From positions 1-25,025 of the forward strand of contig JAKLJM010000014.1 of NCBI GenBank assembly GCA_023151145.1: 25,025 nt of DNA. The letters are read 5' to 3'. The stretch comes from Bacteriovoracaceae bacterium. Lineage in GTDB: Bacteria; Bdellovibrionota; Bacteriovoracia; Bacteriovoracales; Bacteriovoracaceae. Positions 1-8,252 of this stretch are shown here, piece by piece (within the stretch, counting starts at the first letter, position 1; each line of letters opens with the position of its first letter). The notes beneath the pieces were generated by a model. That model did not search any database and was not told the DNA's origin. It saw only the letters and a list, made by a program, of their open reading frames with translations. The translations under genes and the position numbers were made by a program.

Positions 1-1060
1 TAAATGCCCCAGCTGAACTTGTTTTTAAGAGAACTTCAGTCAATTGGTCCATATTCATTTTAGGAAATAACTCTCCTAATCCTTTAAGGAGTTTTTCTTT
101 CTTAGTACAAAGCTCAAATGCTATTTCTTCTTTTGTATATTCTTTTGTCTTACTTGAACTCGTTATACTGTCTTGGTTATTATTGTTGTTTGGACTGGTA
201 TAATATTTTTTGCTTAAATCAATAACTTCTTGAAAAACTGATTTTAAATCAAATGAATTTGTTGCAAATTTATAATCTGTCGAAGGTAAATCTTTTTCTA
301 AACACATTCCTTCATCAATCATTTCTTTAATGACGGAATCAGTCCATCCACCCTCTTTTACTCCAAAAAGTTTAAAGAGGAACTTATCATTCATTAAAGT
401 GGCCATATGAACAGCAGATGGTTCACGACCTAGAACATGAGCAACTAAATCACTGGCGGTATATGAATAACACCACCCAATAGAATCTTGATTTTTTGGT
501 CGATTAAGCGCTAGTGGCTCTTTGATATTTACAACATCGCTACAAGAATTTTTCCTTGCTTCCAAAATTTTGATATCTTGTTTTAATGCTTCTTCGGTCT
601 CAGCATCTATCACTTGATCTTCAAGAAAATTATCCTTTTTGTAATTTAAATACTTTGCGGTTTGAAAACTCGCTGACAAATTTTTTTTCTTAAAGTCTGC
701 TATTTCATCTTTAATCGCAGCGATTTTATACTTATGCATAGGAAGTGCATCAACTGATTTCATTTTTTTAAAAGTGTTAACTTCATTTTCATTACAATCT
801 AATTTTGAAATGTACTGCTCTAAGTTTGATTCACAATATGAATTAATTTTTGATCGATTAAAATCTTCTTTGAAACATTTAAAATAATAATCTACATAAA
901 AATCATTCTTACGATATTTTTTACAAGATTTTAAAACGGTATTTTTAAAATAATTCTCAGAATTAGAACTTAACTTAATAGTCGGAATAGGCGTTGTATT
1001 TTGTGCCAAAATTGTTTGAGACGATAGAATAACAAAACCGAGTAATACGCTTTTCTTCAT
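1..1060 (-). CDS. Secreted papain-like (C1A) cysteine peptidase, 3' end beyond window
   Basis: An open frame of 353 codons runs from ATG at 1058-1060 off the left edge with no stop. A good Shine-Dalgarno (GGAG) lies about 9 nt before the ATG. Residues 1-19 look like a type I signal peptide (Lys-Lys, hydrophobic core, then ILA before QN). Residues 189-200 read KNQDSIGWCYSY. The Gln191-Cys197 spacing of six matches papain's oxyanion Gln19 and nucleophile Cys25. It is followed by a GG motif (VKEGGW) and a MIDEGMCLEKDLP segment, as expected for C1A enzymes. The catalytic His and Asn would lie beyond the window. Residues 20-185 form a long, Lys-rich, several-Cys N-terminal region that could be a propeptide; that is an inference. 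The protein is likely exported to the periplasm or outside. In a predator it could digest prey protein, but nothing here shows that. Confidence 0.8.
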   Translation of the reverse strand, partial: MKKSVLLGFVILSSQTILAQNTTPIPTIKLSSNSENYFKNTVLKSCKKYRKNDFYVDYYFKCFKEDFNRSKINSYCESNLEQYISKLDCNENEVNTFKKMKSVDALPMHKYKIAAIKDEIADFKKKNLSASFQTAKYLNYKKDNFLEDQVIDAETEEALKQDIKILEARKNSCSDVVNIKEPLALNRPKNQDSIGWCYSYTASDLVAHVLGREPSAVHMATLMNDKFLFKLFGVKEGGWTDSVIKEMIDEGMCLEKDLPSTDYKFATNSFDLKSVFQEVIDLSKKYYTSPNNNNNQDSITSSSKTKEYTKEEIAFELCTKKEKLLKGLGELFPKMNMDQLTEVLLKTSSAGAF

Positions 1061-1183
1061 AAAAAATTCTCCTTCAATCATCTTATCCGAATGAAGTTCA
1101 GAGAAAAAATTCAAAACAAAGAGGAAGAATTGACCATTGACCAAGCCAAACAGTCTCCTATTCATTCATTTTCAACAACTTCG

Positions 1184-1210
1184 TAAAGAAATTTTTCAAC
1201 TCTTCGATAA
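1184..1210 (+). promoter_or_regulatory. Sigma-28 (FliA)-type promoter of motAB
   Basis: TAAAGAAA (1184-1191), exactly 11 nt, then TTCGATAA (1203-1210). The enterobacterial FliA consensus is TAAAGTTT-N11-GCCGATAA, so matches are 5/8 and 6/8 with the conserved TAAAG and CGATAA cores intact. The -10 ends 25 nt before the motA ATG at 1236. This is the expected class for motAB. Confidence 0.75.
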
Positions 1211-1226
1211 GTTATTCAAATCATTT

Positions 1227-1231
1227 GGAGG
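1227..1231 (+). promoter_or_regulatory. Ribosome binding site that fixes the motA start
   Basis: GGAGG sits 4 nt before ATG 1236. The longer open frame starting at TTG 1137 would run through the promoter and has no comparable ribosome binding site, so 1236 is preferred. Confidence 0.8.
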
Positions 1232-1235
1232 ATTT

Positions 1236-2093
1236 ATGTTTGCCATAATCGGATCGATATTCGTTATTGCCTGCGTTCTTGGTGGGTACATGCTACACGG
1301 AGGGAAACTTGGACCTCTTTGGCAGCCAACAGAGTTAATTATCATTGGTGGTGCAGCCATTGGGACAATTATCATTGCGGGTTCACCTCATATGTTCAAA
1401 GAAATGATTCATGCCGTGCTTGGTGTTCTTAAGGGTTCTGGTATTAGTAAACAGGCCTATATGGAACTTCTCTCATGTTTATTTGAATTAATTAAAATGG
1501 CTTCAGCAAACCCCATTTCAATTGAACCACACGTTGAAAATCCAGAACAAAGTGAAATCTTTAAAAGATATCCTGCAGTATTAAATAATCACCATGCCAT
1601 TGATTTTATCTGCGATACGCTTAAAGTTCAGATCGCTTCTTCACTCTCTCCTTATGATCTAGAAGATCTAATGAACGGTGACTTAGATAGCGTCCACGCA
1701 GAAGAACATCACCTTGTCTCTACTTTAAACAGAGTTTCAGATGCCATGCCTGGTCTTGGTATCGTTGCCGCGGTTCTTGGGGTTGTTATCACCATGGGAA
1801 AACTTGATCAAGGTAAGGAAGTTATCGGTATGTCGGTTGCCGCAGCTCTTGTTGGTACGTTTCTAGGAATTCTTTTTGCTTACGGTTTTATGCAACCTTT
1901 ATTTGCAAAAGTTGAATCAAATATGAATGAAAGTGGAAAGTTTGTAAGTACTGCAAAGATTGCGCTTTTAGCATTTGCCAAAGGCTGTAATGCAAAAGTG
2001 TGTGCTGAATTTGCAAGAAGATCAATTCCACTTGAATTTAGACCTACATTTAAAGAAGTCGATGAAGCTACTTCAAGTGCTGGTAAAAAATAG
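1236..2093 (+). CDS. motA: Flagellar motor stator protein MotA
   Basis: 285 aa from ATG 1236; the frame is open upstream to a TTG at 1137, but that extension overlaps the promoter. MotA forms the ion-conducting stator with MotB and turns the flagellar rotor by contacting FliG. The N-terminus (GGYMLHGGKLGPLWQPTELIIIGGA) aligns end to end with E. coli MotA. Pro172 in DAMPGLGIVAAVLGVV and Pro221 in YGFMQPLF correspond to the functional Pro173 and Pro222 of E. coli. The large cytoplasmic loop between TM2 and TM3 holds the ENPEQSEIFKRYP segment that interacts with FliG. Length is close to the family norm (295 in E. coli). motB follows after 22 nt. E. coli-type MotA suggests a proton-driven motor; that is an inference. 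Confidence 0.97.
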   Translation: MFAIIGSIFVIACVLGGYMLHGGKLGPLWQPTELIIIGGAAIGTIIIAGSPHMFKEMIHAVLGVLKGSGISKQAYMELLSCLFELIKMASANPISIEPHVENPEQSEIFKRYPAVLNNHHAIDFICDTLKVQIASSLSPYDLEDLMNGDLDSVHAEEHHLVSTLNRVSDAMPGLGIVAAVLGVVITMGKLDQGKEVIGMSVAAALVGTFLGILFAYGFMQPLFAKVESNMNESGKFVSTAKIALLAFAKGCNAKVCAEFARRSIPLEFRPTFKEVDEATSSAGKK

Positions 2094-2115
2094 TAATTTA
2101 ATCTAAGGAAAATTT

Positions 2116-2877
2116 ATGGCCGACGAAAAAGGCACCATTGTCATTAAAAGAATTAACAAAGGCGGACATGCTGCCCACGGTGGTGCATGGAAAGTTGCCT
2201 TTGCTGACTTCATGACGGCCATGATGGCATTTTTCTTGGTTATGTGGCTTATGGGTTCAGACGAAGCAACTAAATCTGCAGTGGCGGATTACTTTAAAAC
2301 AGCTTCTGTTTTTAAAGGTGGTTCAGATTCTTTAGATAAAAAAGGTGCTGCTCCTTCAACCAGTTATTCTATTTTAAACGGTATGGAAGGAATGTATGAT
2401 GAAAAAGATGTTCAAGATCCGGCGAGACCAAGACCCGTTTATTTAGAAGAACATAGAATCTTATCTAAACTTGTTTTTGAAATTTTTGATGGAAGTGCCT
2501 TTAGTGAGGATGTCCGTGCAGAATTTTTGAAATTTGCAGTTCCCGGAAATGTCCTCTTTCAATTTGGTTCAAGTGAAGTTTCTTTTGAAGGTAAAATCTA
2601 TCTAAAGAAATTGGCAGAAGTCTTTAAAACATATGATGGTAAAGTTCATATCGTCGGCCATACTGAAAAAGGTGAAGGCAACAGTGATGAAGCGAATTGG
2701 AAACTATCTTTTGAAAGATCGATGGCCGTCAGAAGTTCTTTAGTGAAAGATTATGGTGTAAATCCTGAGCAACTAGTCCCTATTGCCCAATCATCTAATC
2801 AAATTTCAGGCGAACAAGTTCAAACTGTAAATGTTAATCGCCGAGTAGAATTCATTTTAAAAAGTAATGCCTTTTAA
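2116..2877 (+). CDS. motB: Flagellar motor stator protein MotB
   Basis: 253 aa. ATG at 2116 is preceded by AAGGA about 7 nt upstream. A short cytoplasmic N-terminus (GGHAAHGGAWKVAFADFMTA) leads into one membrane helix at about residues 26-46 carrying Asp31, the equivalent of the essential ion-binding Asp32 of E. coli MotB. Residues about 135-250 are an OmpA-like peptidoglycan-binding domain, with the VHIVGHTEKGEG strand-turn and a C-terminal NVNRRVEFIL. It anchors the stator to the cell wall. The protein is shorter than E. coli MotB (308) mainly in the linker and the C-terminal tail. It is co-transcribed with motA and ends at a terminator at 2883. Confidence 0.97.
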   Translation: MADEKGTIVIKRINKGGHAAHGGAWKVAFADFMTAMMAFFLVMWLMGSDEATKSAVADYFKTASVFKGGSDSLDKKGAAPSTSYSILNGMEGMYDEKDVQDPARPRPVYLEEHRILSKLVFEIFDGSAFSEDVRAEFLKFAVPGNVLFQFGSSEVSFEGKIYLKKLAEVFKTYDGKVHIVGHTEKGEGNSDEANWKLSFERSMAVRSSLVKDYGVNPEQLVPIAQSSNQISGEQVQTVNVNRRVEFILKSNAF

Positions 2878-2882
2878 TATTT

Positions 2883-2911
2883 AAGGTCGATGTACATTCA
2901 TCGGCCTTTTT
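2883..2911 (+). terminator. Intrinsic terminator of motAB
   Basis: GGTCGATG (2885-2892), loop TACATT, CATCGGCC (2899-2906): an 8-bp stem with one G-T pair, followed by five T. It lies 8 nt after the motB stop. Confidence 0.85.
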
Positions 2912-2916
2912 AAATT

Positions 2917-2934
2917 TGCCAATATTCTTTGGCA
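2917..2934. repeat. Small inverted repeat TGCCAA-N6-TTGGCA
   Basis: A perfect 6-bp dyad between the motB terminator and the next promoter, followed by GCTTTT. It could be a weak second hairpin terminator or an operator; function unknown. Similar GCCAA/TTGGC dyads occur at 5805-5819 and 11128-11144. Confidence 0.4.
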
Positions 2935-3025
2935 GCTTTTCCTATCTTAAGCGAGCATTAAAACCTGCTGATTTTCAAAGCACTCGCGCAATTTTCACAA
3001 CTTAGACATTACCATATCTTTTCAC

Positions 3026-3052
3026 TCAAGTTTATCTCAATAATACCGATGA
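3026..3052 (+). promoter_or_regulatory. Sigma-28 (FliA)-type promoter before the 86-aa/755-aa genes
   Basis: TCAAGTTT (3026-3033), exactly 11 nt, ACCGATGA (3045-3052). Matches to the FliA consensus TAAAGTTT-N11-GCCGATAA are 7/8 and 6/8. Initiation is expected near 3059, about 40 nt before ATG 3101. The site lies in clean intergenic DNA. Confidence 0.75.
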
Positions 3053-3100
3053 GAATCGTCAAGACGAAATATAATCGTCATTAAAGAGCGTGAGGAAATT

Positions 3101-3361
3101 ATGAGTAAAACTGAAAAATTCAAAGCAACATTGATTGACCATTACCGTGCAGAAATTGATACGGTCATCCTAGAAAGTGAACAGGTCTATCGATCCGTTA
3201 TCGACTATGAAGCCTTAGATCAAAAAATCGAACACCTTATCCTCTGTGCCAAACTTGATGGTGTTGATGAAAAAGAGATTTGGGATATTCTTCACTACAG
3301 AATTCCTTCATACGTTAATTTTATCAATTACAAAAAAGTAGCTTGTAAAAAAGCTGCATAA
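3101..3361 (+). CDS. Uncharacterised 86-aa protein, likely in the flagellar regulon
   Basis: 86 aa with a good ribosome site (GAGG) 6 nt before ATG 3101. I do not recognise a family. The protein is predicted mostly helical, with no signal peptide and no membrane segment, so it is probably cytoplasmic. It has two Cys (in LILCAKLDG and VACKKAA) and a basic C-terminal tail. The motif GVDEKEIWDILHYRIPSYVNF looks like a helix-turn-helix pair with a conserved-looking Pro-Ser-Tyr. It does not resemble FlgM, the usual small sigma-28-controlled anti-sigma factor. It is directly downstream of a sigma-28-type promoter and 29 nt upstream of a 755-aa exported protein gene, with no terminator between, so the two are probably co-transcribed. 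Confidence 0.75.
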   Translation: MSKTEKFKATLIDHYRAEIDTVILESEQVYRSVIDYEALDQKIEHLILCAKLDGVDEKEIWDILHYRIPSYVNFINYKKVACKKAA

Positions 3362-3390
3362 AAGAACACTCTCCTACCAGTGAGCGGTTT

Positions 3391-5658
3391 ATGAAATATT
3401 ACACATTGGCCATTTTGACTATTTCCTTAGCGCAAAATACTTTGGCAGCTCCTGAAAAAGCTGCCTTAAAAAAATTGAGCAAAGCTCAAAGTCAAATTAT
3501 GTCCATCTGTAAAAGCAATACAATGTCTCCAATGCCTGAAGCAAGTCAGCGTGTATTGCAAAACATCATTGCCCAAACATATTTACCACCAGTAGAGACG
3601 AGTTGTGAGAATTTGAAATGTGATCAATCACTTTTACAAGGGCAACAGATTAACTGTGAAAAAATGGTTAAATGCTCTGAGGAAATGAAGGAGCTCGCTT
3701 GTACTGCAAAATCTAAGGATCGCCTTGCCTACTCTCTTCAAAAAATTGATGACAAGACATTAGAAGAATTCTTTAAATTTTATGCAAATAATGAAGACAA
3801 ATACGCCCAGGTTTTAGCACAAAAAAAACCAAATCTCTTCCAATGTGATGTGAAGACCATCAAATTAGATGATCAATTTGTCTATACCAAGCCAGTTGTC
3901 CCAACAGATATTGCCAGTAATCTAAACACTGAAACTGAATCAACATTTAAAATGTTTGATGCTGATAAATTTAAAGCTCAAATTGCTGAGCTAAAAGATC
4001 AACAGTCACTTAGTAAATTTGTTGTTGGAAATATTTTCAACAGCACTCATTCTCGACCAAATAAAATTCAAGGTTATTTACTCAGAAAATCAAATGCATT
4101 CGGAAAAGATTTTCAATTACAAAAATTTGTGAACAATGGTCAGCTGAACTTAGACGCCATTCGTGACATTGCTGATAAAAACTATGCCGATCATTTTTGT
4201 CATCGCAGAGAAAAAGTATTGTCAAAAATAAAAGAATTCAAAAACAAATCACTCACAAATGTCGGTGGAATGGACAAAGAGATTCTGCGTGAGTTTTTGA
4301 AGTACAAACGTCATATCGCAGAAACATTACCAAAAGAAAAACATGCTAGATTATCTGCAGAAAAATTGAAAGAAGTAAGTCAGTTATGCCATATCGAATT
4401 AGCTTCAAAAGAAGCATATTTCAATCTTGATCGCTCTATTCGCACAGGAAGAACAGATGCAGATTCAATTTCTTCCGACGCTTTCATGGAACTTGCTGGA
4501 TTAGATACTCAAAATCCTAACAGTAAAGAACAAGTTCAAGCGATGTACGAAGAATCAAATTATAGAACTGAATCTTATGGTAGCTACCGAGCTGCAGATG
4601 ATAGTTCTTCATATGATACCATCAGCAACGATGCCATGGTCGGTGAATTAAATGTTAATGAAGATTCTGGTGCTCTTGAAAATATCGCCAGTAGCTTTGA
4701 TCAACTTTCTACTGGATATCCTGGTCAAAATGTCACTTCAAATTCTTCATCGATTTTTTCATTTCCCACTCAGTTACCAAAAGTAGAAAACAAAAAACCA
4801 GAAGAAAAAGAAAACAATGATGATAATGAAATTGCCGGCATTGATAGCTTTAAAGATCGAGCGGATGCTTCATCTAACGATAAAGCATTAGATGAAATTA
4901 AAAAGTTACGAGAAGAATTAAATCAAGAGATCGCAAAATCTAATTCTCAAATTCAAAGATCCCCTGCTTCTTCAAATGCAGCTACACAAGTCACTGATTC
5001 TAGTGCCCAAGATGCATTAAGAAAAAGAATACAAGATCTAGAAAGAAAAATTTCCGACAATAATAAAGAAAAACGTGCAGAAGCAAATAATTGGTTAGAT
5101 GATAGACCTAGCTTTGATGGAAGATCACGATCGAAATCTAATAATTTTGAAGACAGCTCCACTATAAGCTCAAACGATGGAAGCTATAGTCGATCATCAG
5201 CTGCCAATAATAATGTAGGTGGTTCAGCGAACAATAACACGCTTTCGGGCCAGGCGAATTCCAGCCTTAAATTAATTGCTACAAAATCAGCTAACAGCAT
5301 TGATGCTTTTAGTTCTGGGGCGGCGAACTCTCTTACTGCTCAACAACTAGATTTAATTTATCAAAAAATTGGTAATTCTCTAGAAGCTCCCTTTGTTCTG
5401 GAAACAGCTCCAGGTGTGTTTGTTGAAGTTAAAGCTTTATTAGACGAAGCTGGAAAACCTAAATTAGGTAAAGACGGAAAGCCGCTCTTCTCGATGTCTC
5501 CTGTGAAAAGTAAAGAAAACAAAGAAAAAATCGCTAGTAAACCAAAAGACATACGTGAAATAAAAGAAGCAAAAAGTGCTGAAGCTATCACTCGTCAAAT
5601 GGAGCTTAATTCGCTCTTAAAACGAACGACAGGTAGTGTTCCACAAGATCAAAAATAA
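3391..5658 (+). CDS. Uncharacterised 755-aa exported protein
   Basis: 755 aa. The start at ATG 3391 has only a weak ribosome site. Residues 1-19 form a signal peptide (hydrophobic core, then NTLA before APEK) with no lipobox Cys, so the protein is likely periplasmic or secreted. Residues 40-104 hold six Cys (40, 72, 77, 89, 95, 104), suggesting a disulfide-bonded N-terminal domain; three more Cys occur before about residue 335. After about residue 350 the chain becomes Ser/Asn/Asp-rich and low in complexity, with two short coiled-coil stretches (KALDEIKKLREELNQEI and DALRKRIQDLERKI). A compact segment near the C-terminus (APFVLETAPGVFVEVKALLDEAGKPKLG up to FSMSPV) may be a small folded domain. 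No family was recognised. Its position in the same transcript as the 86-aa gene under a sigma-28-type promoter suggests a motility-associated envelope role; this is an inference. Confidence 0.85.
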   Translation: MKYYTLAILTISLAQNTLAAPEKAALKKLSKAQSQIMSICKSNTMSPMPEASQRVLQNIIAQTYLPPVETSCENLKCDQSLLQGQQINCEKMVKCSEEMKELACTAKSKDRLAYSLQKIDDKTLEEFFKFYANNEDKYAQVLAQKKPNLFQCDVKTIKLDDQFVYTKPVVPTDIASNLNTETESTFKMFDADKFKAQIAELKDQQSLSKFVVGNIFNSTHSRPNKIQGYLLRKSNAFGKDFQLQKFVNNGQLNLDAIRDIADKNYADHFCHRREKVLSKIKEFKNKSLTNVGGMDKEILREFLKYKRHIAETLPKEKHARLSAEKLKEVSQLCHIELASKEAYFNLDRSIRTGRTDADSISSDAFMELAGLDTQNPNSKEQVQAMYEESNYRTESYGSYRAADDSSSYDTISNDAMVGELNVNEDSGALENIASSFDQLSTGYPGQNVTSNSSSIFSFPTQLPKVENKKPEEKENNDDNEIAGIDSFKDRADASSNDKALDEIKKLREELNQEIAKSNSQIQRSPASSNAATQVTDSSAQDALRKRIQDLERKISDNNKEKRAEANNWLDDRPSFDGRSRSKSNNFEDSSTISSNDGSYSRSSAANNNVGGSANNNTLSGQANSSLKLIATKSANSIDAFSSGAANSLTAQQLDLIYQKIGNSLEAPFVLETAPGVFVEVKALLDEAGKPKLGKDGKPLFSMSPVKSKENKEKIASKPKDIREIKEAKSAEAITRQMELNSLLKRTTGSVPQDQK

Positions 5659-5663
5659 TTCGC

Positions 5664-5717
5664 TAGACGGCAGAACTTGACCAAACAACTCCACCGCTGC
5701 CGTCTATATGTTTTTTT
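5664..5717 (+). terminator. Strong intrinsic terminator
   Basis: TAGACGGCAG (5664-5673) pairs perfectly with CTGCCGTCTA (5697-5706), a 10-bp stem with a 23-nt loop, followed after TATG by seven T. It lies 5 nt after the 755-aa gene stop and separates it from the following operon. Confidence 0.85.
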
Positions 5718-5804
5718 AGCTGTTTTATCGAATGAATGATCTCATAATTTACCTATCATTAAAGTCCTAGATATCAATATTGAACTGATGTATGATCAGG
5801 AATG

Positions 5805-5819
5805 GCCAAATGAATTGGC
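5805..5819. repeat. Small inverted repeat GCCAA-N5-TTGGC
   Basis: A perfect 5-bp dyad in the 187-nt gap before the methyltransferase-like gene, 26 nt upstream of its ATG. It could be an operator or chance. No convincing sigma-70 promoter was identified in this gap. Confidence 0.35.
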
Positions 5820-5845
5820 TTTAATACTCAGGAAGAGTTCGTCTT

Positions 5846-6602
5846 ATGCTACCAGAACTGTTGTTAAGTCTTCGCTCAAAATCAAGCGATATTGCCCGTA
5901 AATCCGGTCTTCTCCATGAGCAAATAGCCATTCATTACCGTGAAAAAAGATGTCGTAGTCACTGGATATCTCATCGCCAAAAATGCCAAAATTTAATCAT
6001 TGAGGCGCTTAAATCGACTCCTCAAAAAAATCGTGTCCTCATCCTGGGCTCTGGACTATTCCATGAAATCCCCTTAAAAAAACTCTCAGATGAATTCAAA
6101 GAAGTCATAGCCGTTGATATTGTCCATCTTCCACAAGCTAGAAGTTTAGCAAAATCACTCCCTAACATTACATTAATCGAGCAAGATTTAACTCAATGGC
6201 TTTATAAAATAAAAGAAAAACCTATTTCAAAAGCTGGATGCCAATCTTCTCTCTCAATTACAACTCGCCCCCAAAAAAGTTTTAGAAAATTTACCTAAAA
6301 AGCACCAGATCACGACCGAAGAAATAGAGACCTTTGGTCAAAATATCACTGATGCTCATATTCAATATCTAAAGGGATTTAAACAGTCCAAAGTTTTACT
6401 CATAAGTGATATTGAAACTTATCTTATGGATCAAGAAAATCAGATCTTGGAAACTCAGCCATTAAGGTATTCTGCCTCACTCCCTAGTCCGATAAAAACA
6501 TGGAATTGGCATGTTGCTCCAGTAGGTGAAGTCTCTCCAGAATATTCGTTGCAAATGAAAGTTGCTGGTTTTATTCTTAATAACGAACACTTTAATATTT
6601 AA
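5846..6602 (+). pseudogene. SAM-methyltransferase-like protein, split by a +1 frameshift
   Basis: The first frame starts at ATG 5846 and stops at 6296-6298 (150 aa). The next frame (+1) continues without a stop from 6213 to TAA 6600-6602. Joined near the A5 run at 6216-6220, they give about 251 aa reading KIKE then NLFQKLDANLLSQLQLAP. The first part has a Rossmann-like glycine motif (VLILGSGLFHEIPL) and an acidic strand end (VIAVDIVHL), typical of class I methyltransferase folds. The second part has ANLLSQL and WNWHVAPVGE, which fit the same family of uncharacterised methyltransferase-like proteins. No substrate is known. The extra base sits in or near a homopolymer, so it is either a genuine inactivating mutation or an assembly error. 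A programmed -1 slip would not restore the frame. murJ follows after 38 nt. Confidence 0.75.
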
Positions 6603-6640
6603 TTAAAAATAGTTCATTAATTTAGAACAAAGACTAATTC

Positions 6641-8245
6641 ATGGCCGTAAATGAATCTGCAACGCCTACGAAAAAAAACCAAAGCACATCTGGTGCTCTT
6701 TTTATTGCTTTAGGTATTTTTTTTAGTCGCGTAGCTGGACTTGTGAGAGAACGAGCACTCGCTCATTATTTTGGAAATTCTGATACGGCCGATGCCTTTA
6801 AAGCAGCCTTAAAAATTCCTAATTTTTTACAAAATCTTTTTGGTGAAGGTGCTTTGTCTGCTTCATTTATTCCAGTGTATTCTGAATTATTATCAAAAGG
6901 CAAAAAGGAAGAAGCCATCATTGTGGCAAAAACCATTTTTAGTTTTCTTTTAGTTCTAGTCAGTCTTCTGGTTGTCTTGGGCGTCTATATGACTCCCATG
7001 CTTATCGATCTCATTGCACCAGGTTTTAATGGTGAGAAAAAAACATTAACTATTCAATTAGTTCAAATTCTTTTTCCTGGAACAGGCTTATTGGTACTAT
7101 CAGCGTGGTGCTTAGGTGTTTTAAATTCCCATCGCCATTTCTTCATGTCGTATATTGCACCAGTTGCTTGGAACTTTACCATCATTTTGGCGGTTATTAT
7201 TTTTGGTTCGCGACAAATTGAAAAAGATCTTATCTATACTGTGACTTGGTCAGTAGTGGCAGGATCTTTTTTACAATTTATCATTCAACTTCCAACGGTA
7301 AGAAAATACATCAGTATTTTGCCTCTAAATTTTGATCAAAAAAACCAGGCAGTAAAAACAATCCTAAAAAATTTTGGACCAGCGCTTTTATCTCGTGGGA
7401 TTGTGCAAATTAGTTCCTATATAGATAACATTATCGCATCATTACTAAAAACCGGTGCGGTATCTGGGATTGCGTTTGCTCAAACTATTTACACTCTCCC
7501 TGTTTCTCTTTTCGGTATGAGTATTTCTCAAGCTGAATTAACTAATTTTTCACAAGTCCATGGTAATGAAGAAGAGAAAAAGGTATTCTTACTTCAACGT
7601 TTAGAAAAAAGTCTTAAAAGATTAAATTTTTTCATCATTCCGACAGTCGTTGTCTTTCTTTTATTGGGCGATATTTTAGTCTCTGCACTTTTTCAAACAG
7701 GTCAATTCAACGATGACTCAACTCGCTTTGTTTGGTTTATTTTAATGGGGTCAACTGTTGGGCTATTAGCATCGACAAAAGCGAGGCTCCTATCTTCATG
7801 TTTCTACGCTTTAAAAAACACTAAAACTCCGATGTACATTGCTATCGTCAGAGTCATTACAACGACGCTTTTTGGTCTTATCTTTAGCTTAAAACTCCCT
7901 GCGTGGTTAGGAATCGATGATCAATATGCAGCGGCTCTTCTCACTCTTTCATTCGGTATTTCCGGTCAGATTGAGTTTTTCTCTTTAAAATTTAAACTAC
8001 AAAAAATAATTGGAAACATCCAAGATTCAAATACTCATTTAATAAAAATATTTGCTATCAGTTTTCTGGCCGCTCTTCCGGCCGTTTTTTTACGTTATAC
8101 TGAAATATGGAATTGGCATCCAATACCTCGAGCTGTCTTTATCCTTTCTCCATTTGCCATTTTCTATCTAGCTTTTGCCTATTTTCTAAAAGAAGAAGAA
8201 GTCGTTACAATAATTCAAAAGATTTTAAAAAAATTTAAACGATAG
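6641..8245 (+). CDS. murJ: Lipid II flippase MurJ
   Basis: 534 aa, a polytopic membrane protein of the MurJ/MviN family that moves lipid II across the inner membrane for peptidoglycan synthesis. The N-terminal signature FFSRVAGLVRERALAHYFG, then DTADAFKAALKIPNFL and GEGALSASFIPVY, is diagnostic. Arg30, Arg36 and Asp51 line up with E. coli Arg18, Arg24 and Asp39. Gln64 replaces E. coli Arg52, and the FAQTIYTLPVSLFGMSISQAEL segment replaces the one holding Arg270, so it belongs to the alternative subgroup seen in several non-enterobacterial phyla. Length is in the family range (about 510-550). The ribosome site before ATG 6641 is weak. A MarC gene follows after 7 nt. Confidence 0.95.
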   Translation: MAVNESATPTKKNQSTSGALFIALGIFFSRVAGLVRERALAHYFGNSDTADAFKAALKIPNFLQNLFGEGALSASFIPVYSELLSKGKKEEAIIVAKTIFSFLLVLVSLLVVLGVYMTPMLIDLIAPGFNGEKKTLTIQLVQILFPGTGLLVLSAWCLGVLNSHRHFFMSYIAPVAWNFTIILAVIIFGSRQIEKDLIYTVTWSVVAGSFLQFIIQLPTVRKYISILPLNFDQKNQAVKTILKNFGPALLSRGIVQISSYIDNIIASLLKTGAVSGIAFAQTIYTLPVSLFGMSISQAELTNFSQVHGNEEEKKVFLLQRLEKSLKRLNFFIIPTVVVFLLLGDILVSALFQTGQFNDDSTRFVWFILMGSTVGLLASTKARLLSSCFYALKNTKTPMYIAIVRVITTTLFGLIFSLKLPAWLGIDDQYAAALLTLSFGISGQIEFFSLKFKLQKIIGNIQDSNTHLIKIFAISFLAALPAVFLRYTEIWNWHPIPRAVFILSPFAIFYLAFAYFLKEEEVVTIIQKILKKFKR

Positions 8246-8252
8246 GAATTTT

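Noticed and set aside
1061..1090. TCGGATAA on the minus strand before the papain-like gene as a FliA -10
   Set aside because: The -35 position reads TTTTTTCT, 3/8, and the CCGA core is broken.
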